From positions 1 through 53,940 of the forward strand of contig NZ_BCPR01000030.1 in the NCBI RefSeq assembly GCF_016586165.1: DNA of 53,940 bases, written 5' to 3'. Source of the stretch: Dyella sp. EPa41. Its GTDB lineage: Bacteria > Pseudomonadota > Gammaproteobacteria > Xanthomonadales > Rhodanobacteraceae. Positions 24,965 to 34,214 of the stretch are shown here, one piece after another. The position numbers were made by a program, and so were the translations under genes. Position 1 is the first letter of the stretch; each line of letters opens with the position of its first letter. Below the pieces are notes generated by a model. The model saw only the letters and a list, made by a program, of their open reading frames with translations. It had not been told where the DNA came from and did not search any database.

Positions 24965-26053
24965 TTAAGCGCCGAAGTCGACAATCACTTTCATCGCCTT
25001 CTCGTCAGCGGCATGCTTGAAGACGTTGTAGGCCTTCTCGATCTCGGAGAACCTGAAGTGATGCGTCGCCAACTTGTCCATCGGCAGATGTCCAGAACAA
25101 CAGGTCTTCATCAGCATGCCGGTGGTATTCGCGTTGACCAGGCCGGTCGTAATGGTCAAGTTCTTGATCCACAGCTTCTCCAGCGCAAAGGTGACGGGCT
25201 TGCCATGAACGCCGACGTTGGCCAGGTGCCCACCCTCTTTCACTACATGCTGGCAAATGTTCCAAGTCGGCTCGACACCCACGGCCTCGATCGCGCAATC
25301 AACGCCCCGACCGTTCGTCAGCGCCAGTATCCGCGCGATGGCATCTTCGTTGGCCGAGTTGACCAGATCGGTCGCCCCCACTTCTTTGGCCATGGCCAGG
25401 CGATGGGGATCCATGTCTACGACGATGATCTGGCTTGGGGAATAGAGCTGGGCCGTGAGAACACAGCTCATGCCCACCGGACCGGCGCCAATGATCGCGA
25501 CCGTGTCTCCGGGCTTGATGTTGCCGTTCTGGACGCCGATTTCGTGCGCAGTGGGCAGCGCATCGGAGAGCAGCACGGCCACATCCTCGTTTAACTCCGA
25601 TGGCAAGAGATACAACGAAGTGTCCGCGAAGGGCGTGCGAACAAACTCAGCCTGCGTGCCATCAATCATGTAGCCCATGATCCAGCCGCCATTGTTACGG
25701 CAATGCGCGTAGAGCTGTTTCTGGCAGTTCTCGCAGGTGCCGCAGCGACTGATGCACGAGATGATGACTTTGTCGCCCTTCTTGAAATGCTTGACCGCCG
25801 GGCCCGTCTCTTCAACGATGCCGATGCCCTCGTGACCGAGAATGCGACCATCGAAGCGGCCCATTTTCCGCTGGGCGACTTCGGCGATTTCCGGGTTCTT
25901 CCCTTTCCAGATACCCAAATCCGTGCCGCAGATCGTTGTCTTGGTCATTCGAATAATGGCGTCCGTGGGCTCCAATATCCTGGGAACCTCGCGATCCTCG
26001 ACACGGATGTCGTTTTCGCCGCGATACACCATTGCCTTCATTGTCTGTGCCAT
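24965..26053 (-). CDS. Zinc-dependent alcohol dehydrogenase (MDR superfamily)
   Basis: 362 residues, the usual length for zinc MDR enzymes. It oxidises an alcohol with NAD(P)+ in the cytoplasm; the substrate is unknown. The catalytic zinc region has ICGTDLGIWKG (Cys) and ILGHEGIG (His, Glu). The structural zinc has four Cys in CGTCENCQKQLYAHC. The Rossmann motif is AIIGAGPVGMS. I chose the ATG at 26053, preceded by AGGAG. An FNR-type palindrome lies 171 bp upstream, and the FNR-type regulator gene is next to it, which suggests induction under low oxygen. The moderately lower GC content than the core genes and the island-like setting hint at transfer. Confidence 0.9.
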   Translation of the reverse strand: MAQTMKAMVYRGENDIRVEDREVPRILEPTDAIIRMTKTTICGTDLGIWKGKNPEIAEVAQRKMGRFDGRILGHEGIGIVEETGPAVKHFKKGDKVIISCISRCGTCENCQKQLYAHCRNNGGWIMGYMIDGTQAEFVRTPFADTSLYLLPSELNEDVAVLLSDALPTAHEIGVQNGNIKPGDTVAIIGAGPVGMSCVLTAQLYSPSQIIVVDMDPHRLAMAKEVGATDLVNSANEDAIARILALTNGRGVDCAIEAVGVEPTWNICQHVVKEGGHLANVGVHGKPVTFALEKLWIKNLTITTGLVNANTTGMLMKTCCSGHLPMDKLATHHFRFSEIEKAYNVFKHAADEKAMKVIVDFGA

Positions 26054-26223
26054 GGAAACTCCTTTTGGCCGAACCGAATGTGGGGGCTGGCAGACGGTTT
26101 GCGTGCACACGGATCGGCCCAGACCAAGAAGCTGAAACCACCAGCCTGCCGACGCGCCTTTACCAGGCAGCCTGCCGTCGCCGTCGCTTTTCGTAGTCTG
26201 ATCTCGTGGCCTGATGGATACTA

Positions 26224-26237
26224 TTGACCTGAGTCAA
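26224..26237. promoter_or_regulatory. FNR/ANR-type binding site upstream of the alcohol dehydrogenase
   Basis: TTGACCTGAGTCAA, a perfect TTGAC-N4-GTCAA palindrome that differs from the FNR consensus TTGAT-N4-ATCAA at one base in each half. It lies 171 bp before the adh start and next to the gene for an FNR-type protein. Confidence 0.65.
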
Positions 26238-26495
26238 TTGGGCCGCTGAAAGCCCATGGATAGCGAGGCCGCGGAACACCTCTCTGGGCGACGCCATGGA
26301 GACCGGAGGCCGACGATGGTCGCATTGACGTGAAGCTAGCCACGTTCCCCCGTCATGCCGCCGGCCGACAAGCTGCCGATAGCGCGACAGCCGCACGGCT
26401 CAGGCGCACAGGCCAAAGCGCTGTGTGGCTTATGCCAACCGAAAATTATCGATGCGGGCGAAGCAAATCGCGCCGGCGGATTCCAGGTAGACCGC

Positions 26496-27257
26496 TTACG
26501 ACACCTTCCTGGATGCCAGCCCGCCATCTACCAGTTCGCAAAGCTGCTGGAGCAAGTCCGGTCGAAGTACTCCCACGGACTTTCCCTGGACAGCCAGAGC
26601 ACCCATGTCCTCGAACCGGGTGAACAATCGGCTTACCGTTTCCACGGCCAGACCGAGGTAGCTGGCAATATCGTTTCGGGACATCGACAGCATGAGATGG
26701 TTGCTGTTGCGACGCAGGGCTTTATACCGGTCGGCCAAGCTCTTCAAGAAGATGGCCAGGCGCACCTGGGCCTGCTGTTGGCCCATCGTCACCAGGTGCT
26801 GATGCTCCTTGATCACCTCTCGGCTGATGACGCGAAGCAGTTGACGATGCAGCGCGGGAATCTGGCTGGTAATCCGCTCCAACTCCGAGAACGGCAGCTC
26901 GCAAATGCTGGTTCGCTCCAATGCCTGGGCCTGGCTCGCATGGTGCCCCGACGCAAGCGCATCGATGCCCACGATCTCTCCCGGCAGGTGAAACCCAATG
27001 ACCTGTTGCCCCATCGCTCCGTCCAGAACGAACGTCTTCAACGCGCCGGATCGCACTACAAAAAGCGAGTGGAACGTATCTCCGGCCCGATAGAGCGCCC
27101 GTCCGCGTTCAAGAACGCGCTTATCCCTGACAGCTGCGTCAAGGCGAGCAAGATCATCACCGTTGATGCCTGCGGGAAGACATAGCTCCTGCAGGCCACA
27201 ACTGGCGCAACTACGTCGTAGCTGGCTGATATCAGGTAAATCGGCGACAGGCGGCAT
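26496..27257 (-). CDS. fnr: FNR/ANR-family oxygen-sensing transcription regulator
   Basis: 253 residues from the ATG at 27257, chosen because AAGGG lies 9 nt upstream; an ATG three codons earlier is possible. The four Fe-S cysteines of FNR are present: CASCGLQELC (Cys17, Cys20, Cys26) and TSICELPF (Cys119). This is followed by the dimer helix and the CRP-type HTH (MSRNDIASYLGLAVETVSRLFTRFEDMG). The recognition residues match FNR's E-x-x-S-R (Glu207, Ser210, Arg211), which reads TTGAT sites. Such sites occur in front of adh and pntAA. It should activate these genes when oxygen is low. Confidence 0.92.
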   Translation of the reverse strand: MPPVADLPDISQLRRSCASCGLQELCLPAGINGDDLARLDAAVRDKRVLERGRALYRAGDTFHSLFVVRSGALKTFVLDGAMGQQVIGFHLPGEIVGIDALASGHHASQAQALERTSICELPFSELERITSQIPALHRQLLRVISREVIKEHQHLVTMGQQQAQVRLAIFLKSLADRYKALRRNSNHLMLSMSRNDIASYLGLAVETVSRLFTRFEDMGALAVQGKSVGVLRPDLLQQLCELVDGGLASRKVS

Positions 27258-27979
27258 ATAGCCCATCCCTTGAGGTCTGGATGTGCCATGGCATGCTAGC
27301 ACGGACACCCAAACCAGACGCAGCGGGCCCCTTTATATGACCAACTCAAGACAAGCGTGTCCCACTCCACCGTCGTTGGAAAAGTTGACTACCGCCAACA
27401 CGATGGACCGAAGAAAACACGGTTGAAGAGATTTCCCCGTACGAAACCAAGCCATGGCCGGCGTCTACACCATGCCCTCATGGCTCGTCGCATCGGGGCA
27501 TGCTTTACCTCTACCGGGCGATCATGTTTCACGCGTTTTTTTAAGACGGACCAGAGCTGTCTCGTCGCTCTGTCGACACTGGCATCGAACTGGCGAGTCG
27601 ACCCGGTGCCAGCGTCTTCGCGTTTCACGTGAGGGAGCCGTTCGCGTCGACGCCCTGTTTCACCGAGGTGATGATGCTCCACAGGATGTCCATGAAATGG
27701 TGATCCGTGAGGCGTTTGCCAACTTGCAGAGACCAGGCAAATTGCCGACGTCGACAAGGTCCATCTGGGATGGCCACCGATAATTCACTCATCGTCTCTA
27801 TGAAGCGATTGTGCGTGCCGCTCGCGGCATCACTGCCGGGCCAAGGTTTCGGGAGAAGCTCCTCCGCGAGTACCAGACCTTGTCCTGGCACCGACAGTTG
27901 CACGATTTGCATGAAGCCGCGGAGTGCGATGCGCCAGGCGCAGGAGCGCCTGGCGTGATCAGCGCTCAAGCCCTGGACG
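27258..27979. other. Intergenic region between fnr and the aldehyde dehydrogenase
   Basis: About 720 bp. Several frames of 90-120 codons are open on both strands, but none has recognisable domains or clear start signals. One minus-strand frame (27969-27625) ends ...FMDILWSIITSVKQGVDANGSLT and might be a decayed gene. I see no FNR-type palindrome here. It probably holds the fnr promoter and remnants. Confidence 0.4.
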
Positions 27980-29371
27980 TCAGAACGCGCCGTCGATATC
28001 CGTCACGGCGATCAGCTTGTGATTCACGAATTCCTTGATACCGAGACCCGTGAGTTCGCGCCCGTAGCCGGAGCGACGCACACCACCGAAAGGAAGATCC
28101 GCCGCTACGCCAGTGGGATGGTTGATGTAGACCATGCCGGTAGAGATCTTCTTTGCTACTTCGATACCGTGCTTGATGTTGGTGGTGAACACCGAGCCAC
28201 CCAGCCCAAAGGGTGAATCGTTGGCGATGCGGATGGCGTCAGCTTCATCCTTGGCGCGAATCACCTGTGAAACCGGCCCGAAGAATTCCCAGTAACGCGC
28301 CGGGTTGTCATCGCTGACATTGCTAAGAAGCACTGGGCGGAAGAACGCACCCTTTGATGGCACTTCCGCACCGATGACCTCGACCTTGGCACCGTGCGCG
28401 ACGGCCTGTTCGAGCTGCTTTTTCAGATCGTCCACAGCCCCCTGGGACGACAGTGGCGCCAAGGTTGTCGACGCCGCCATCGGGTCGCCCGCCTTGAGCT
28501 TGGCTACGCCGGCCTTGTACTTCTCCAGGAAGGCGTCATAGATCTCATCCACCACGATGATGCGCTTGGACGAACAGCACACCTGGCCGGCGTTCCAATG
28601 GCGGCCGGTAACGGCCCACTGCACGGTCTTGTCGAGGTCGGCGTCGGCCAGCACCACGAACGCGTCCGCACCGCCCAGTTCCATCGTGGACTTCTTCAGG
28701 GCGTTGCCTGCTTGAGCGGCCACGACTGCGCCCGCACCCTCCGACCCCGTCAGCGCCACGCCTTGCACGCGCGGGTCCTCGATGATGGCCTTGAGCTGGT
28801 CGCGGGTAGCGTAGAGGTTGGTGAAGCCACCCTGCGGCAGCCCGGCTTCACGGAACAGCCTTTCGAACGCGGCCGCGCATTGCGGCACATTGGAAGCGTG
28901 CTTGAGGATCAGCACATTGCCGGCGGCCAGCTGCGGTGCCGCGATGCGAACGATCTGGTAATACGGGAAGTTCCATGGCTCGACGGCCAACAAGATGCCC
29001 TGAGGCACATGCTCGACCCACGACTCCGTGTAGGACGCGTGCTTGCTCGACAACTTCTCTGGCGCCAGCAAGGACTCGGCATGCTCGACGTAGTACTCCA
29101 GGATCTGCGCGCACAATTCGACCTCGCCTTCCGCTTCGCCGATCACCTTGCCCATTTCCAGCGTAAGGATCTTCGCGTAGTCCGTATGACTCTTGCGCAG
29201 AAGGTCAGCGGCCTTTTGCAGGACCTTCACGCGCTCGGCGACGGGGACATCTTTCCATGTATGGAACATCGCTTGTGCCCGGTCGAGAGCCTGCGCGACG
29301 TCCGCGTCGGTGGCATTGGCGAAGGTCTTTACTGTTTCGCCGGTGTACGGATTGATGGTTGAGTAAGACAT
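27980..29371 (-). CDS. NAD(P)-dependent aldehyde dehydrogenase, succinate-semialdehyde dehydrogenase type
   Basis: 463 residues from the ATG at 29371, which has AGAGG 8 nt upstream; the frame is open 18 codons further. It oxidises an aldehyde to the acid. ALDH motifs: the N-terminal INPYTGE, EPWNFPYYQI, VALTGSEGAG, catalytic-base region MELGGADAFVV (Glu) and nucleophile NAGQVCCSSKR (Cys). The C-terminus has EFFGPV and PFGGVRRSGYGREL. The sequence is of the succinate-semialdehyde dehydrogenase subgroup; the true substrate is unproven. It follows pntB on the same strand (93 nt gap) and is likely part of the FNR-controlled unit, oxidising the aldehyde made by the neighbouring alcohol dehydrogenase. 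Confidence 0.92.
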   Translation of the reverse strand: MSYSTINPYTGETVKTFANATDADVAQALDRAQAMFHTWKDVPVAERVKVLQKAADLLRKSHTDYAKILTLEMGKVIGEAEGEVELCAQILEYYVEHAESLLAPEKLSSKHASYTESWVEHVPQGILLAVEPWNFPYYQIVRIAAPQLAAGNVLILKHASNVPQCAAAFERLFREAGLPQGGFTNLYATRDQLKAIIEDPRVQGVALTGSEGAGAVVAAQAGNALKKSTMELGGADAFVVLADADLDKTVQWAVTGRHWNAGQVCCSSKRIIVVDEIYDAFLEKYKAGVAKLKAGDPMAASTTLAPLSSQGAVDDLKKQLEQAVAHGAKVEVIGAEVPSKGAFFRPVLLSNVSDDNPARYWEFFGPVSQVIRAKDEADAIRIANDSPFGLGGSVFTTNIKHGIEVAKKISTGMVYINHPTGVAADLPFGGVRRSGYGRELTGLGIKEFVNHKLIAVTDIDGAF

Positions 29372-29464
29372 GGATGGCCTCTTGGGTGCGGCGCCCGCGC
29401 CTTCGGTAACCCGATCAGCGGGCATGGGGGAATGGGGGAAATGGGGAGTGCCCCAGGCTTTGTT

Positions 29465-30871
29465 TCAATGGGCGGGCAAGTCCTTGATGGCCTGCACCAT
29501 CGCCGTGAGTACGGCCAGTGCGTCGCCGTACACCATGCTGCAGTTGTCACCGTAGAACAGCAGGTTCTCCACACCGGCGTAGCCCTTGCCCTGCCCTCGC
29601 TTGATGACGTAGACCTGGTGCGCCTGGTCTACGTTGAGAATGGGCATGCCATAGATGGGAGAACTCTTGTCAGTGCGTGCGACCGGGTTCACTACGTCGT
29701 TGGCACCGATAACCAGCGCCACGTCGGTGCTGGCGAAACTGTCGTTGATATCTTCCATATCGAAGATCAGGTCGTAAGGCACACCAGCTTCGGCCAGCAA
29801 CACGTTCATATGCCCTGGCATGCGCCCAGCCACCGGATGGATGGCGAACTTCACATCCACATCCGCTGCCTGCAACACCTTCACGAACTCATACAACTTG
29901 GCCTGGGCCTGCGCGACTGCCAAGCCATAGCCAGGCACGATGATGACGCTGCCCGCATAGCGCATGGTGACGGCGGCATCCGCGGCGTCGGCCGCCTTCA
30001 TCTGCCCATGCACCTCACCCCCGCCCGAGCTCTCGCTCTCACCGAACCGGCTGAACAACACGTTGGCCAGTGACCGGTTCATCGCCTTGGCCATCAGCAG
30101 CGTCAGCAAGGTACCCGCCGAACCGACCACCATGCCGGCAATCATGAGGGCGGGGTTGTGCAAGGCATAACCTTCCAGACCCACGGCAAGGCCGGTAAAT
30201 GCGTTGTATAGCGAAATCACCACGGGCATATCAGCGCCGCCGATGGGCAGGGTCATCAAGACACCCAGCGCCAACGCACCGGCAAAGAACAGCCCCAGGT
30301 ACCAAGGCGTGGCGACACCCGCGACCACGGCACTGGCCAACCCCAGCGTAAACAGCAGGACCAGCGCATTGAGCGCGCTCTGGCCCTTGAACCGCCAGGC
30401 GCTCCGCATGCGCCCGTCCAGCTTGGCCCAGGCCACCAGCGAACCGGCCAACGAGACCGAGCCGATCAGTGCGCCCAGGGAGGTCACTCCCAGTTGCAAA
30501 CCATCGGTGCCATGCGGCCCCGTCAATTCAACCGCGGCGACCGCGGCGGCGGCACCGCCGCCCATGCCGTTGTACAGCGCCACCATCTGCGGCATGGCGG
30601 TCATCGCGACGTTCTTGCCACTTCGCCAAGCCCAACCTATGCCAATAGCGAGCGCCAACAGGGCCAGGCCCAGGTTCTCCAGACGATGCGGTCGAGCCGC
30701 CTCATCGACATCAGCCAGGTAGCCGAAGCTGGCCAGCACGGCTACCAGCATGCCGATGCCAGCCAATACGATGCCCCGCAGCGCGGTCGCCGGAGACGAC
30801 ATGCGCTTCAGACCCAGAATGAACAACAAAGCGGCCGCGAAGCCGCTCAGTTCGACCAGTATCGACAACAC
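29465..30871 (-). CDS. pntB: NAD(P) transhydrogenase subunit beta
   Basis: 468 residues, the usual PntB length. This membrane subunit carries the NADP(H)-binding domain of the proton-pumping transhydrogenase. Eight or nine hydrophobic segments fill residues 5-270, including YNGMGGGAAAAVA. The C-terminal dIII domain has the NADP motif IIVPGYGLAVAQAQ, FAIHPVAGRMPGHMNVLLAEA and GANDVVNP. The start is GTG at 30871 with GAAGGAG 6 nt upstream; the SD overlaps the end of pntAB, 3 nt away. It works with PntAA and PntAB to move hydride between NADH and NADP+ using the proton gradient. Confidence 0.95.
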   Translation of the reverse strand: MLSILVELSGFAAALLFILGLKRMSSPATALRGIVLAGIGMLVAVLASFGYLADVDEAARPHRLENLGLALLALAIGIGWAWRSGKNVAMTAMPQMVALYNGMGGGAAAAVAAVELTGPHGTDGLQLGVTSLGALIGSVSLAGSLVAWAKLDGRMRSAWRFKGQSALNALVLLFTLGLASAVVAGVATPWYLGLFFAGALALGVLMTLPIGGADMPVVISLYNAFTGLAVGLEGYALHNPALMIAGMVVGSAGTLLTLLMAKAMNRSLANVLFSRFGESESSGGGEVHGQMKAADAADAAVTMRYAGSVIIVPGYGLAVAQAQAKLYEFVKVLQAADVDVKFAIHPVAGRMPGHMNVLLAEAGVPYDLIFDMEDINDSFASTDVALVIGANDVVNPVARTDKSSPIYGMPILNVDQAHQVYVIKRGQGKGYAGVENLLFYGDNCSMVYGDALAVLTAMVQAIKDLPAH

Positions 30872-30874
30872 GCC

Positions 30875-31192
30875 CTACTCCTTCTTTGTTGCCGTGCCAG
30901 CCGTGGGTTTGAACATCGCCAGCATGCGATCTGTCACGACATAACCGCCGGCCGCGTTGCCGGCACCGAGCAGCACACCGATAAACCCAATCGCTTGACC
31001 GGCCACGGTCTGGGCGTTGAAAAGCGCGTGCAGCGCACCCACCACGACAATGCCGTGAACGAAATTCGATCCCGACATCAGCGGCGTATGCAGGATCGAT
31101 GGCACTCGACTGATCACCTCGTAACCGGTGAACGCGGCCAGCATGAACACGTATAGGCCAATCAGCCAGCTCATCGACAGATCGATGCTCAC
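30875..31192 (-). CDS. pntAB: NAD(P) transhydrogenase subunit alpha 2
   Basis: 105 residues, mostly hydrophobic, with three or four membrane helices and the family motif SRVPSILHTPLMSGSNFVHGIVVVGA. This is the small membrane part of the split alpha subunit (three-subunit, Rhodospirillum-type enzyme). The GTG start overlaps the pntAA stop by 4 nt (GTGA), and pntB follows 3 nt later. Confidence 0.95.
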   Translation of the reverse strand: MSIDLSMSWLIGLYVFMLAAFTGYEVISRVPSILHTPLMSGSNFVHGIVVVGALHALFNAQTVAGQAIGFIGVLLGAGNAAGGYVVTDRMLAMFKPTAGTATKKE

Positions 31193-32349
31193 GACTGCAC
31201 CTCCCTAGCGGTAGTGGAGTGAGATGACACGTCGGCGCCACGCTTGACGTCGGCATGGCGGATCTCGCCGGCATGGGTCAACAAGGTGCCGTCTATAACC
31301 GCGTCGTCCAGGTCCAGCGACACTGCCCCGTCCTTGACGATCAGCTCGAGTAGATTGAAGAGATTCTTTGCGTACAGTTCGCTGGCATGCTGGGCGAGCA
31401 GCGAAGGCACGTTGAAAGGTGCCAGGATGGTCACCGGCCCGACCGTCACCGTCTGCCCGGGTACCGCGCCTTCGCAGTTGCAACCGCTGTCCGCCGCCAG
31501 GTCGACGATCACCGAACCGGGTTTCATCCCGCTGATTTGCTCACGATCGATCAAGCGCGGCGCCGACCGGCCGGGAACATTGGCGGTGGTAACGATGAGG
31601 TCAGCCTGCTGGACGTGGCGGGTCAAGACCTCGCGCGCCCTGGCCTGCTCTTCAGGCGTCAAGGCTCGCGCGTAGCCACCCTCGCCACGCGCGTCCACCC
31701 CGGTGTCGACAAACTTGGCGCCGACAGACTGCGCCTGTTCCTTGGTCTCCGGACGCACGTCGTAGCCTTCCGTGATCGCACCAAGACGGTGCGCCGTGGC
31801 CAACGCCTGCAGACCCGCGACGCCCAAGCCCATCACCAACACGCGTGCCGCGCGCAATGAACCCACCGCAGTGGTCATCATCGGCAAGATGCGCGGCAAG
31901 TGCACCGCGCCAAGGAGCGGCGCGTAGTAACCAGCGAGTGCGGCCTGGCTGGACAGCGCATCCACGGCTTGCGCGCGGCTTATCCTCGGCACGGTCTCCA
32001 TGGCCAAGCTGCTGATCTTGCGATCAAGCAACTGCGCCACCAAGGCGGGCTCTTTATTCGCGTAAATGAAGCTGATCAATACGGCGCCGGGGCGCATGGC
32101 AGCAACGACGTCGGCCGACGGCGCCTGGATGGCAAGCACGACATCCGCGTCAGCCACCATGGCCGACGGGTCGTTTTCTACCGCTGCACCGGTGTAGTCG
32201 GTATCGGCATAGTGTGCGCCGAGGCCCGCTCCGGTCTGGAGCGTAACCGACGCCCCAAGTTTAGTTAGCCGAGGCAACATCGAGGGTGTGATCGCGACGC
32301 GGCGCTCGTCCGCTCCCCTCTCTCTCAGTACGGCGATCTTGATCGACAT
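31189..32349 (-). CDS. pntAA: NAD(P) transhydrogenase subunit alpha 1
   Basis: 386 residues from the ATG at 32349 (MSIKIAVLRERGADERRVAIT); a GTG four codons earlier is an alternative. It binds NAD(H) at the soluble dI domain of transhydrogenase and resembles alanine dehydrogenase: RRVAITP, RISRAQAVDALSSQA, VMGLGVAGLQALATAHRLGA (Rossmann), YDVRPETKEQ and VIVDLAADSGCNCE. First gene of pntAA-pntAB-pntB(-ald). An FNR-type box lies 55 bp upstream of the start, so expression probably rises when oxygen is scarce. Confidence 0.94.
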   Translation of the reverse strand: MSIKIAVLRERGADERRVAITPSMLPRLTKLGASVTLQTGAGLGAHYADTDYTGAAVENDPSAMVADADVVLAIQAPSADVVAAMRPGAVLISFIYANKEPALVAQLLDRKISSLAMETVPRISRAQAVDALSSQAALAGYYAPLLGAVHLPRILPMMTTAVGSLRAARVLVMGLGVAGLQALATAHRLGAITEGYDVRPETKEQAQSVGAKFVDTGVDARGEGGYARALTPEEQARAREVLTRHVQQADLIVTTANVPGRSAPRLIDREQISGMKPGSVIVDLAADSGCNCEGAVPGQTVTVGPVTILAPFNVPSLLAQHASELYAKNLFNLLELIVKDGAVSLDLDDAVIDGTLLTHAGEIRHADVKRGADVSSHSTTAREVQS

Positions 32350-32828
32350 CGCATGGCCCACGGAAAGTCAGCAGGGACTCTGACATTGGCGAAGAACCAG
32401 GATTTGATCTCAGTCAACTTTCGGTGGGAAAGCGACGGGTGCGGCGTTTTCAGCACGCCCTATAAGACCTTGTCCCATCGAACAAAAGCCTTGGCGCCTG
32501 ACGCGCTGGCGGGAGTCCACCGCGTGCCGGGCTTCTGTTGCCCAGCACCTCCGACTCGTTTCACAGCGTGCTCACCACTGATCTGCAACGGCCCTAGCCA
32601 TTCCACGGCGATAGCCTCGCCTTCCTCTAGATCGACACCCCAATACGGACCGGTTCCGCATCAGGCTCTTGGCCCAAGCTCCCACCCAACCATCTACACC
32701 CGGCAATACCTTGGGTGCCGCATAAACACGGACCATATACTCCCAATCAAAACTCGGCCATCTCGCTCGGACCCTTGTTTTGTTCGGTTCTTCCACGGGC
32801 CTGCGTCAGCGAGGGTGAACCCGTTCAT
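32350..32828. other. Intergenic region between pntAA and the acyltransferase
   Basis: About 480 bp. It contains the FNR-type box at 32404-32417; nothing else supportable as a gene. The plus-strand open frame over 32353-33039 has no recognisable protein features. Confidence 0.4.
32404..32417. promoter_or_regulatory. FNR/ANR-type binding site upstream of pntAA
   Basis: TTGATCTCAGTCAA matches TTGAT-N4-ATCAA with one mismatch. Its centre is about 61 bp from the pntAA ATG, compatible with an activating position near -41.5 if the transcript starts near 32369. I could not find a strong -10 element at the matching place. Confidence 0.65.
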
Positions 32829-33866
32829 TCAATCGAGGGGAACAGCGTCTGGTGCTCCCTTCAGTCGCTGGACCCGATATCGCGCGACCCATCGCTTTCC
32901 CAGCCGGTTGAAGGGAAGCTCCACGCCATGGTGTATCACGGCCGCCAGCGCGACGGTGGCAGGTATGCCCAGCAGGGCCGACGGGATCTCGCCAAGCGAG
33001 GGCATCAGCCCCACGATGATTTCCCGCACGGGCACATGAATCAGGTAGAGCGGATAACTGATGCTGCCGAGCCAGCAGAGGGCCGGCATCCGGATGTCCA
33101 GGCGCATGAACGCCATGAAGAGCCCGACACCGACGGCGTATCCCAGCACGAACCGCAGCGGGGTTTCGCCGAACCCCCAATCCCGGTGATACGCGAGAAG
33201 AAAGCAGCCCACCATCACCGCACCGACGCCTGACAGGATGCACCGCAGCCGCGTGCTCGACAAGAATCCCGCATGCCGGTGGTGATAGAACACAAAGCTG
33301 GCGAACATCACGACCAGGCTGAATGCCGGCGCGACCGGCGTCTTCACCAGCAGCACCGCGCGCGGGATCGCCAGCAGCAACGACAGTACACACGCCCCCA
33401 GCAGGCACCACAGGCTCGCGCGCGGGTCGGCGACCTTGCCGGCCAGCATCAGGACGGCCATGACCGCGTAAAAGATGATCTCGATCTGCAGCGTCCAGTA
33501 CACGCCCACGATGTCGTGCACGCCCATGAACCGCTGGGCCATCGTCATGTTCGCGAGCAAGACAGGCAGTGCAACAGGGGCGGCAACGACGGCGAGGATC
33601 AACGAAACCCAGTACGCCGGGTACAGGCGAAATGCCCGGGCGGTCGCAAACTGCAGCACGGTGGTCGGCGAGTGCAGCACCGACCAGGGGATGATGTATC
33701 CGCTGATGCAGAAGAAGGCGACGACACCCATCGTTCCAGGGTCGATATGAGTCGCCAGCGGCCCAAGCGCCGCAATCCTGAAGTAGTGCCGGATAAGGAC
33801 AAGGATCGCCGCCGCCCCGCGCAACGCATCCATCCATTCGAATCTCAGTTCCTTCGTACAGGCCAT
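32829..33866 (-). CDS. Acyltransferase 3 family membrane protein
   Basis: 345 residues. This OafA/YrhL-type multi-span protein transfers acyl groups to sugars of surface glycans. It opens with the family start MDALRGAAAILVLIRHYF; the His in IRHYF is at the active-site position. FFCISGYIIPWS, TARAFRLYPAYW (conserved Arg) and about ten membrane helices follow, ending ISYPLYLIHVPVREIIVGL. The ATG at 33866 is preferred over a GTG one codon earlier. Its substrate is unknown; acylation of lipopolysaccharide or exopolysaccharide is possible. It stands alone beside the heptanucleotide repeat, with no partner genes. Confidence 0.85.
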   Translation of the reverse strand: MACTKELRFEWMDALRGAAAILVLIRHYFRIAALGPLATHIDPGTMGVVAFFCISGYIIPWSVLHSPTTVLQFATARAFRLYPAYWVSLILAVVAAPVALPVLLANMTMAQRFMGVHDIVGVYWTLQIEIIFYAVMAVLMLAGKVADPRASLWCLLGACVLSLLLAIPRAVLLVKTPVAPAFSLVVMFASFVFYHHRHAGFLSSTRLRCILSGVGAVMVGCFLLAYHRDWGFGETPLRFVLGYAVGVGLFMAFMRLDIRMPALCWLGSISYPLYLIHVPVREIIVGLMPSLGEIPSALLGIPATVALAAVIHHGVELPFNRLGKRWVARYRVQRLKGAPDAVPLD

Positions 33867-33942
33867 CACCCTGCATCTTTTGAACGGCGAATCCTTGGAT
33901 TCTCTTCACCGTTAGATGAACGTAAGGTCACCATGGCGCATG

Positions 33943-34214
33943 TGATGGGTGATGGGTGATGGGTGATGAGCGGTGAGCAATGAGCGATGGGCGATGGGCG
34001 ATGGGCGATGGGCGATGGGCGGTGAGCGGTGAGCGGTGAGCGGTGAGCGGTGAGCGGTGAGCGGTGAGCGGTGAGCGGTGAGCGGTGAGCGGTGAGCGGT
34101 GAGCGGTGAGCGATGAGCGATGAGCAATGAGCAATGAGCAATGCGCAATGCGCAATGAGCAATGAGCGATGAGCGATGAGCGATGAGCAATGAGCGGTGA
34201 GCGATGGGTGATAG
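33943..34214. repeat. Heptanucleotide tandem repeat (about 39 units)
   Basis: Roughly 270 bp built of 7-bp units GATGGGT, GATGAGC, GGTGAGC, GATGGGC, AATGAGC and AATGCGC. A homogeneous block of GGTGAGC (about 13 copies) sits in the middle (about 34020-34110), with mixed variants on both sides. Because 7 is not a multiple of 3, each strand reads open in several frames as a repeated Ser-Pro-Leu-Thr-Ala-His-Arg peptide, but there is no gene signal. It is likely a variable-number locus. Confidence 0.9.

Noticed and set aside
27625-27969. Possible small gene between fnr and the aldehyde dehydrogenase
   Set aside because: No SD, no recognisable domain, and overlapping frames of similar length on the other strand; at most a remnant.
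33943-34214. Possible CRISPR array
   Set aside because: The units are 7 bp and directly adjacent with no spacers, and no cas genes are near.
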